Positions 51,751 to 61,860 of a stretch of 64,000 nucleotides of DNA are shown here, piece after piece (the first letter of the stretch is position 1; each line of letters starts with the position of its first letter). The notes below the pieces were generated by a model. The model was not told the DNA's origin and ran no database searches. It saw nothing but the letters and a program-made list of their open reading frames with translations. Source of the DNA: Ricordea florida (taxonomy: Eukaryota; Cnidaria; Anthozoa; Corallimorpharia; Ricordeidae); assembly GCA_949710005.1 (NCBI GenBank), contig OX453272.1, positions 18,024,262 to 18,088,261 on the forward strand, given 5' to 3'. The position numbers and the translations under genes are program-made.

Positions 51751-53535
51751 TAAACGCGCATGCGTAGTGGCAAAAGGTCTAAGCCTTAAGAATTACATTG
51801 AAATTAAATCGTTCTAATCAAAATTTTATTTGAAACTTTAAACGTATGGTAAAATGTGCTATTACAACTAAAGAGAACATTAAAAATGCTTACATAACTT
51901 ACTTACCTAGAAGACGGTCGTCCTGCCCATACAATCTCTTATAATGCATTTTGACCAAAATCTGTGAGGCTGAGTTTCTTGACAGCCAGCTGCATGTATC
52001 GTATCTCAGCGTCTAGAATGAGTATAAACACGAGATAAAGTGCGTTACAAAGTAAATATTAAATGCCACAACACGGTGAAAGCGGCATATTGATCGGCCT
52101 TTTGTTTAATAAGCACTCGTTTGATAAAGTTTAGTACTGTGTGAGCAGTCTTCTTTACAATTAGCTGACTTAAGTAAATATATCCACAGCTAAACTACAA
52201 TATAATCACGAATCACAATCAATCTAATTTTATTCTTAAATATTGCCTTTTGCGGTATAGCAAAAATCGGCAAAGTGTCAGAATTGCAAAGATTCTGCAA
52301 AATAGGATAAAATGACCTTTATTTCAAGGGGGTAGGTTCGTGTCTTAAACGCGCATGCGTAGTAGCAAAAAGTCTAAGCCTTAAGAATTACATTGAAATT
52401 AAATCGTTCTAATCAAAATTTTATTCGAAACTTAAAACTTATGGTAAAATGTGCTATTACAACTAAAGAGAACATTAAAAATGCTTACATAACTTACTTA
52501 CCTAGAAGACGGTCGTCCTGCCCATACAATCTCTTATAATGCATTTTGACCAAAATCTGTGAGGCTGAGTTTCTTGACAGCCAGCTGCATGTATCGTATC
52601 TCAGCGTCTAGAATGAGTATAAACACGAGATAAAGTGCGTTACAAAGTAAATATTAAATGCCACAACACGGTGAAAGCGGCATATTGATCGGCCTTTTGT
52701 TTAATAAGCACTCGTTTGATAAAGTTTAGTACTGTGTGAGCAGTCTTCTTTACAATTAGCTGACTTAAGTAAATATATCCACAGCTAAACTACAATATAA
52801 TCACGAATCACAATCAATCTAATTTTATTCTTAAATATTGCCTTTTGCGGTATAGCATAAGTCGGCAAAGTGTCAGAATTGCAAATATTCTGCAAAATAG
52901 GATAAAATGACCTTTATTTCAAGGGGGTAGGTTCGTGTCTTAAACGCGCATGCGTAGTAGCAAAAAGTCTAAGCCTTAAGAATTACATTGAAATTAAATC
53001 GTTCTAATCAAAATTTTATTCGAAACTTAAAACTTATGGTAAAATGTGCTATTACAACTAAAGAGAACATTAAAAATGCTTACATAACTTACTTACCTAG
53101 AAGACGGTCGTCCTGCCCATACAATCTATTATAATGCACTTTGACCAAAATCTGTGAGGCTGAGTTTCTTGACAGCCAGCTGCATGTATCGTATCTCAGC
53201 GTCTAGAATGAGTATAAACACGAGATAAAGTACGTTACAAAGTACATATTAAATGCTAGAACACGGTGAAAGCGGCATATTAATCGGCAATCTGTGTAAT
53301 AAGCACTCGTTTGATAAAGTTTAGTACTGTGTGAGCAGTCTTCTTTACAATTAGCTGACTTAAGTAAATATATGCACAGCTAAACTACAATATAATCACG
53401 AATCACAATCAATCTAATTTTATTCTTAAGTATTGCCTTTTGCGGTATGGCATAAGACGGAAAAGTGTCAGAATTGCAAAGATTCTGCAAAATAGGATAA
53501 AATGACCTTTATTCCAAGGGGGTAGGTTCGTGTCT

Positions 53536-54129
53536 TAAACGCGCATGCGTAGTGGCAAAAAGTCTAAGCCTTAAGAATTACATTGAAATTAAATCGTTCT
53601 AATCAAAATTTTATTCGAAACTTAAAACGTATGGTAAAATGTGCTATTACAACTAAAGAGAACATTAAAAATGCTTCATAACTTACTTACCTAGAAGACG
53701 GTCGTCCTGCCCATACAATCTCTTATAATGCATTTTGACCAAAATCTGTGAGGCTGAGTTTCTTGACAGCCAGCTGCATGTATCGTATCTCAGCGTCTAG
53801 AATGAGTATAAACACGAGATAAAGTGCGTTACAAAGTAAATATTAAATGCCACAACACGGTGAAAGCGGCATATTGATCGGCCTTTTGTTTAATAAGCAC
53901 TCGTTTGATAAAGTTTAGTACTGTGTGAGCAGTCTTCTTTACAATTAGCTGACTTAAGTAAATATATCCACAGCTAAACTACAATATAATCACGAATCAC
54001 AATCAATCTAATTTTATTCTTAAATATTGCCTTTTGCGGTATAGCAAAAATCGGCAAAGTGTCAGAATTGCAAAGATTCTGCAAAATAGGATAAAATGAC
54101 CTTTATTTCAAGGGGGTAGGTTCGTGTCT
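53536..54129 (+). repeat. Hybrid monomer, E head and A tail (594 bp)
   Basis: The head is E (19G, 26A, 94G, base 142 deleted). The rest is A (305A, 317C, 356T, 490A, 513A, 516A, 574T). In the related segment at 23795-24983 the E and A monomers are separate and complete. This copy therefore looks like a deletion of exactly one monomer length by exchange between E and A. The partial monomer at 63646 has the same structure. Confidence 0.82.
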
Positions 54130-54176
54130 TAAACGCGCATGCGTAGTAGCAAAAAGTCTAAGCCTTAAGAATTACA

Positions 54177-54395
54177 TTGAAATTAAATCGTTCTAATCAA
54201 AATTTTATTCGAAACTTAAAACTTATGGTAAAATGTGCTATTACAACTAAAGAGAACATTAAAAATGCTTACATAACTTACTTACCTAGAAGACGGTCGT
54301 CCTGCCCATACAATCTCTTATATTGCATTTTGACCAAAATCTGTGAGGCTGAGTTTCTTGACAGCCAGCTGCATGTATCGTATCTCAGCGTCTAG
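54177..54395 (+). other. 72-codon open frame, third copy, not a gene
   Basis: Identical frame in the B monomer at 54130, within the 17-mer. It shows that this B subtype and its neighbours C, D, G and H were carried together into the 17-mer from the same source as the 10-mer. Confidence 0.9.
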
Positions 54396-57104
54396 AATGA
54401 GTATAAACACGAGATAAAGTGCGTTACAAAGTAAATATTAAATGCCACAACACGGTGAAAGCGGCATATTGATCGGCCTTTTGTTTAATAAGCACTCGTT
54501 TGATAAAGTTTAGTACTGTGTGAGCAGTCTTCTTTACAATTAGCTGACTTAAGTAAATATATCCACAGCTAAACTACAATATAATCACGAATCACAATCA
54601 ATCTAATTTTATTCTTAAATATTGCCTTTTGCGGTATAGCATAAGTCGGCAAAGTGTCAGAATTGCAAAGATTCTGCAAAATAGGATAAAATGACCTTTA
54701 TTTCAAGGGGGTAGGTTCGTGTCTTAAACGCGCATGCGTAGTAGCAAAAAGTCTAAGCCTTAAGAATTACATTGAAATTAAATCGTTCTAATCAAAATTT
54801 TATTCGAAACTTAAAACTTATGGTAAAATGTGCTATTACAACTAAAGAGAACATTAAAAATGCTTACATAACTTACTTACCTAGAAGACGGTCGTCCTGC
54901 CCATACAATCTATTATAATGCACTTTGACCAAAATCTGTGAGGCTGAGTTTCTTGACAGCCAGCTGCATGTATCGTATCTCAGCGTCTAGAATGAGTATA
55001 AACACGAGATAAAGTACGTTACAAAGTACATATTAAATGCTACAACACGGTGAAAGCGGCATATTAATCGGCAATCTGTGTAATAAGCACTCGTTTGATA
55101 AAGTTTAGTACTGTGTGAGCAGTCTTCTTTACAATTAGCTGACTTAAGTAAATATATGCACAGCTAAACTACAATATAATCACGAATCACAATCAATCTA
55201 ATTTTATTCTTAAGTATTGCCTTTTGCGGTATGGCATAAGACGGAAAAGTGTCAGAATTGCAAAGATTCTGCAAAATAGGATAAAATGACCTTTATTCCA
55301 AGGGGGTAGGTTCGTGTCTTAAACGCGCACGCGTAGTGGCAAAAGGTCTAAGCCTTAAGAATTACATTGAAATTAAATCGTTCTAATCAAAATTTTATTC
55401 GAAACTTTAAACGTATGGTAAAATGTGCTATTACAACTAAAGAGAACATTAAAAATGCTTACATAACTTACTTACCTAGAAGACGGTCGTCCTGCCCATA
55501 CAATCTCTTATAATGCATTTTGACCAAAATCTGTGAGGCTGAGTTTCTTGACAGCCAGCTGCATGTATCGTATCTCAGCGTCTAGAATGAGTATAAACAC
55601 GAGATAAAGTACGTTACAAAGTACATATTAAATGCTAAAACACGGTGAAAGCGGCATATTAATCGGCAATCTGTGTAATAAGCACTCGTTTGATAAAGTT
55701 TAGTACTGTGTGAGCAGTCTTCTTTACAATTAGCTGACTTAAGTAAATATATGCACAGCTAAACTACAATATAATCACGAATCACAATCAATCTAATTTT
55801 ATTCTTAAGTATTGCCTTTTGCGGTATAGCATAAGTCGGAAAAGTGTCAGAATTGCAAAGATTCTGCAAAATAGGATAAAATGACCTTTATTCCAAGGGG
55901 GTAGGTTCGTGTCTTAAACGCGCATGCGTAGTGGCAAAAAGGCTAAGCCTTAAGAATTACATTGAAATTAAATCGTTCTAATCAAAATTTTATTCGAAAC
56001 TTAAAACGTATGGTAAAATGTGCTATTACAACTAAAGAGAACATTAAAAATGCTTACATAACTTACTTACCTAGAAGACGGTCGTCCTGCCCATACAATC
56101 TCTTATAATGCACTTTGACCAAAATCTGTGAGGCTAAGTTTCTTGACAGCCAGCTGCATGTATCGTATCTCAGCGTCTAGAATGAGTATAAACACGAGAT
56201 AAAGTACGTTACAAAGTACATATTAAATGCTACAACACGGTGAAAGCGGCATATTGATCGGCCTTTTGTGTAATAAGCACTCGTTTGATAAAGTTTAGTA
56301 CTGTGTGAGCAGTCTTCTTTACAATTAGCTGACTTAAGTAAATATATCCACAGCTAAACTACAATATAATCACGAATAACAATCAATCTAATTTTATTCT
56401 TAAGTATTGCCTTTTGCGGTATGGCATAAGACGGAAAAGTGTCAGAATTGCAAAGATTCTGCAAAATAGGATAAAATGACCTTTATTCCAAGGGGGTAGG
56501 TTCGTGTCTTAAACGCGCATGCGTAGTGGCAAAAAGTCTAGGCCTTAAGAATTACATTGAAATTAAATCGTTCTAATCAAAATTTTATTCGAAACTTTAA
56601 ACGTATGGTAAAATGTGCTATTACAACTAAAGAGAACATTAAAAATGCTTACATAACTTACTTACCTAGAAGACGGTCGTCCTGCCCATACAATCTCTTA
56701 TAATGCATTTTGACCAAAATCTGTGAGGCTGAGTTTCTTGACAGCCAGCTGCATGTATCGTATCTCAGCGTCTAGAATGAGTATAAACACGAGATAAAGT
56801 GCGTTACAAAGTACATATTAAATGCCACAACACGGTGAAAGCGGCATATTGATCGGCCTTTTGTTTAATAAGCACTCGTTTGATAAAGTTTAGTACTGTG
56901 TGAGCAGTCTTCTTTACAATTAGCTGACTTAAGTAAATATATCCACAGCTAAACTACAATATAATCACGAATCACAATCAATCTAATTTTATTCTTAAAT
57001 ATTGCCTTTTGCGGTATAGCATAAATCGGCAAAGTGTCAGAATTGCAAAGATTCTGCAAAATAGGATAAAATGACCTTTATTCCAAGGGGGTAGGTTCGT
57101 GTCT

Positions 57105-57699
57105 TAAACGCGCATGCGTAGTGGCAAAAAGTCTAGGCCTTAAGAATTACATTGAAATTAAATCGTTCTAATCAAAATTTTATTCGAAACTTAAAACGTA
57201 TGGTAAAATGTGGTATTACAACTAAAGAGAACATTAAAAATGCTTACATAACTTACTTACCTAGAAGACGGTCGTCCTGCCCATACAATCTCTTATAATG
57301 CATTTTGACCAAAATCTGTGAGGCTGAGTTTCTTGACAGCCAGCTGCTTGTATCGTATTTCAGCGTCTAGAATGAGTATAAACACGAGATAAAGTGCGTT
57401 ACAAAGTACATATTAAATGCTACAACACGGTGAAAGCGGCATATTAATCGGCAATCTGTGTAATAAGCACTCGTTTGATAAAGTTTAGTACTGTGTGAGC
57501 AGTCTTCTTTACAATTAGCTGACTTAAGTAAATATATGCACAGCTAAACTACAATATAATCACGAATCACAATCAATCTAATTTTATTCTTAAGTATTGC
57601 CTTTTGCGGTATAGCATAAGTCGGAAAAGTGTCAGAATTGCAAAGACTCTGCAAAATAGGATAAAATGACCTTTATTCCAAGGGGGTAGGTTCGTGTCT
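57105..57699 (+). repeat. Hybrid monomer, I head and D tail
   Basis: The I changes 32G, 109G, 244T and 255T are followed by a tail with 509A, 517T, 521A and 543C (gactctg), the last being typical of D. The I copy at 27959 has 543T. The next monomer is E and then D-E dimers follow, so this looks like the point where a G-H-I segment was joined in register to a D-E array. Confidence 0.75.
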
Positions 57700-58293
57700 T
57701 AAACGCGCATGCGTAGTGGCAAAAAGTCTAAGCCTTAAGAATTACATTGAAATTAAATCGTTCTAATCAAAATTTTATTCGAAACTTAAAACGTATGGTA
57801 AAATGTGCTATTACAACTAAAGAGAACATTAAAAATGCTTCATAACTTACTTACCTAGAAGACGGTCGTCCTGCCCATACAATCTCTTATAATGCATTTT
57901 GACCAAAATCTGTGAGGCTGAGTTTCTTGACAGCCAGCTGCATGTATCGTATCTCAGCGTCTAGAATGAGTATAAACACGAGATAAAGTGCGTTACAAAG
58001 TACATATTAAATGCTACAACACGGTGAAAGCGGCATATTGATCGGCCTTTTGTGTAATAAGCACTCGTTTGATAAAGTTTAGTACTGTGTGAGCAGTCTT
58101 CTTTACAATTAGCTGACTTAAGTAAATATATCCACAGCTAAACTACAATATAATCACGAATCACAATCAATCTAATTTTATTCTTAAGTATTGCCTTTTG
58201 CGGTATGGCATAAGACGGAAAAGTGTCAGAATTGCAAAGATTCTGCAAAATAGGATAAAATGACCTTTATTCCAAGGGGGTAGGTTCGTGTCT

Positions 58294-61200
58294 TAAACGC
58301 GCACGCGTAGTGGCAAAAGGTCTAAGCCTTAAGAATTACATTGAAATTAAATCGTTCTAATCAAAATTTTATTCGAAACTTTAAACGTATGGTAAAATGT
58401 GCTATTACAACTAAAGAGAACATTAAAAATGCTTACATAACTTACTTACCTAGAAGACGGTCGTCCTGCCCATACAATCTCTTATAATGCATTTTGACCA
58501 AAATCTGTGAGGCTGAGTTTCTTGACAGCCAGCTGCATGTATCGTATCTCAGCGTCTAGAATGAGTATAAACACGAGATAAAGTACGTTACAAAGTACAT
58601 ATTAAATGCTACAACACGGTGAAAGCGGCATATTAATCGGCAATCTGTGTAATAAGCACTCGTTTGATAAAGTTTAGTACTGTGTGAGCAGTCTTCTTTA
58701 CAATTAGCTGACTTAAGTAAATATATGCACAGCTAAACTACAATATAATCACGAATCACAATCAATCTAATTTTATTCTTAAGTATTGCCTTTTGCGGTA
58801 TAGCATAAGTCGGAAAAGTGTCAGAATTGCAAAGACTCTGCAAAATAGGATAAAATGACCTTTATTCCAAGGGGGTAGGTTCGTGTCTTAAACGCGCATG
58901 CGTAGTGGCAAAAAGTCTAAGCCTTAAGAATTACATTGAAATTAAATCGTTCTAATCAAAATTTTATTCGAAACTTAAAACGTATGGTAAAATGTGCTAT
59001 TACAACTAAAGAGAACATTAAAAATGCTTCATAACTTACTTACCTAGAAGACGGTCGTCCTGCCCATACAATCTCTTATAATGCATTTTGACCAAAATCT
59101 GTGAGGCTGAGTTTCTTGACAGCCAGCTGCATGTATCGTATCTCAGCGTCTAGAATGAGTATAAACACGAGATAAAGTGCGTTACAAAGTACATATTAAA
59201 TGCTACAACACGGTGAAAGCGGCATATTGATCGGCCTTTTGTGTAATAAGCACTCGTTTGATAAAGTTTAGTACTGTGTGAGCAGTCTTCTTTACAATTA
59301 GCTGACTTAAGTAAATATATCCACAGCTAAACTACAATATAATCACGAATCACAATCAATCTAATTTTATTCTTAAGTATTGCCTTTTGCGGTATGGCAT
59401 AAGACGGAAAAGTGTCAGAATTGCAAAGATTCTGCAAAATAGGATAAAATGACCTTTATTCCAAGGGGGTAGGTTCGTGTCTTAAACGCGCACGCGTAGT
59501 GGCAAAAGGTCTAAGCCTTAAGAATTACATTGAAATTAAATCGTTCTAATCAAAATTTTATTCGAAACTTTAAACGTATGGTAAAATGTGCTATTACAAC
59601 TAAAGAGAACATTAAAAATGCTTACATAACTTACTTACCTAGAAGACGGTCGTCCTGCCCATACAATCTCTTATAATGCATTTTGACCAAAATCTGTGAG
59701 GCTGAGTTTCTTGACAGCCAGCTGCATGTATCGTATCTCAGCGTCTAGAATGAGTATAAACACGAGATAAAGTACGTTACAAAGTACATATTAAATGCTA
59801 CAACACGGTGAAAGCGGCATATTAATCGGCAATCTGTGTAATAAGCACTCGTTTGATAAAGTTTAGTACTGTGTGAGCAGTCTTCTTTACAATTAGCTGA
59901 CTTAAGTAAATATATGCACAGCTAAACTACAATATAATCACGAATCACAATCAATCTAATTTTATTCTTAAGTATTGCCTTTTGCGGTATAGCATAAGTC
60001 GGAAAAGTGTCAGAATTGCAAAGACTCTGCAAAATAGGATAAAATGACCTTTATTCCAAGGGGGTAGGTTCGTGTCTTAAACGCGCATGCGTAGTGGCAA
60101 AAAGTCTAAGCCTTAAGAATTACATTGAAATTAAATCGTTCTAATCAAAATTTTATTCGAAACTTAAAACGTATGGTAAAATGTGCTATTACAACTAAAG
60201 AGAACATTAAAAATGCTTCATAACTTACTTACCTAGAAGACGGTCGTCCTGCCCATACAATCTCTTATAATGCATTTTGACCAAAATCTGTGAGGCTGAG
60301 TTTCTTGACAGCCAGCTGCATGTATCGTATCTCAGCGTCTAGAATGAGTATAAACACGAGATAAAGTGCGTTACAAAGTACATATTAAATGCTACAACAC
60401 GGTGAAAGCGGCATATTGATCGGCCTTTTGTGTAATAAGCACTCGTTTGATAAAGTTTAGTACTGTGTGAGCAGTCTTCTTTACAATTAGCTGACTTAAG
60501 TAAATATATCCACAGCTAAACTACAATATAATCACGAATCACAATCAATCTAATTTTATTCTTAAGTATTGCCTTTTGCGGTATGGCATAAGACGGAAAA
60601 GTGTCAGAATTGCAAAGATTCTGCAAAATAGGATAAAATGACCTTTATTCCAAGGGGGTAGGTTCGTGTCTTAAACGCGCACGCGTAGTGGCAAAAGGTC
60701 TAAGCCTTAAGAATTACATTGAAATTAAATCGTTCTAATCAAAATTTTATTCGAAACTTTAAACGTATGGTAAAATGTGCTATTACAACTAAAGAGAACA
60801 TTAAAAATGCTTACATAACTTACTTACCTAGAAGACGGTCGTCCTGCCCATACAATCTCTTATAATGCATTTTGACCAAAATCTGTGAGGCTGAGTTTCT
60901 TGACAGCCAGCTGCATGTATCGTATCTCAGCGTCTAGAATGAGTATAAACACGAGATAAAGTACGTTACAAAGTACATATTAAATGCTACAACACGGTGA
61001 AAGCGGCATATTAATCGGCAATCTGTGTAATAAGCACTCGTTTGATAAAGTTTAGTACTGTGTGAGCAGTCTTCTTTACAATTAGCTGACTTAAGTAAAT
61101 ATATGCACAGCTAAACTACAATATAATCACGAATCACAATCAATCTAATTTTATTCTTAAGTATTGCCTTTTGCGGTATAGCATAAGTCGGAAAAGTGTC

Positions 61201-61860
61201 AGAATTGCAAAGACTCTGCAAAATAGGATAAAATGACCTTTATTCCAAGGGGGTAGGTTCGTGTCTTAAACGCGCATGCGTAGTGGCAAAAAGTCTAAGC
61301 CTTAAGAATTACATTGAAATTAAATCGTTCTAATCAAAATTTTATTCGAAACTTAAAACGTATGGTAAAATGTGCTATTACAACTAAAGAGAACATTAAA
61401 AATGCTTCATAACTTACTTACCTAGAAGACGGTCGTCCTGCCCATACAATCTCTTATAATGCATTTTGACCAAAATCTGTGAGGCTGAGTTTCTTGACAG
61501 CCAGCTGCATGTATCGTATCTCAGCGTCTAGAATGAGTATAAACACGAGATAAAGTGCGTTACAAAGTACATATTAAATGCTACAACACGGTGAAAGCGG
61601 CATATTGATCGGCCTTTTGTGTAATAAGCACTCGTTTGATAAAGTTTAGTACTGTGTGAGCAGTCTTCTTTACAATTAGCTGACTTAAGTAAATATATCC
61701 ACAGCTAAACTACAATATAATCACGAATCACAATCAATCTAATTTTATTCTTAAGTATTGCCTTTTGCGGTATGGCATAAGACGGAAAAGTGTCAGAATT
61801 GCAAAGATTCTGCAAAATAGGATAAAATGACCTTTATTCCAAGGGGGTAGGTTCGTGTCT
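58294..61860 (+). repeat. D-E dimer array, three dimers, inside the 17-mer
   Basis: D monomers start at 58294, 59483 and 60672; E monomers start at 58889, 60078 and 61267. Each dimer is 1189 bp, for a block of 3567 bp. The types are the same as in the six-dimer block at 44617, and an A monomer with ttatttgaaac follows in both cases. Confidence 0.9.

Larger units (their letters stand above)
51751..61860 (+). repeat. 17-monomer higher-order repeat (10110 bp)
   Basis: Monomers start at 51751 (A, ttatttgaaac), 52346 (B, caaatattctg), 52941 (C, gctagaac), 53536 (E/A hybrid), 54130 (B, 194T), 54725 (C), 55320 (D, gctaaaac), 55915 (G), 56510 (H), 57105 (I/D hybrid), 57700 (E), then D-E dimers from 58294 to 61860. 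The next copy begins at 61861 with the same first four monomers and the same private marks, 10110 bp later. Five of the 17 monomers are 594 bp, which gives exactly this period. The unit combines pieces seen separately at 22010-23794 and 24984-28553 with a D-E array. Confidence 0.85.
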
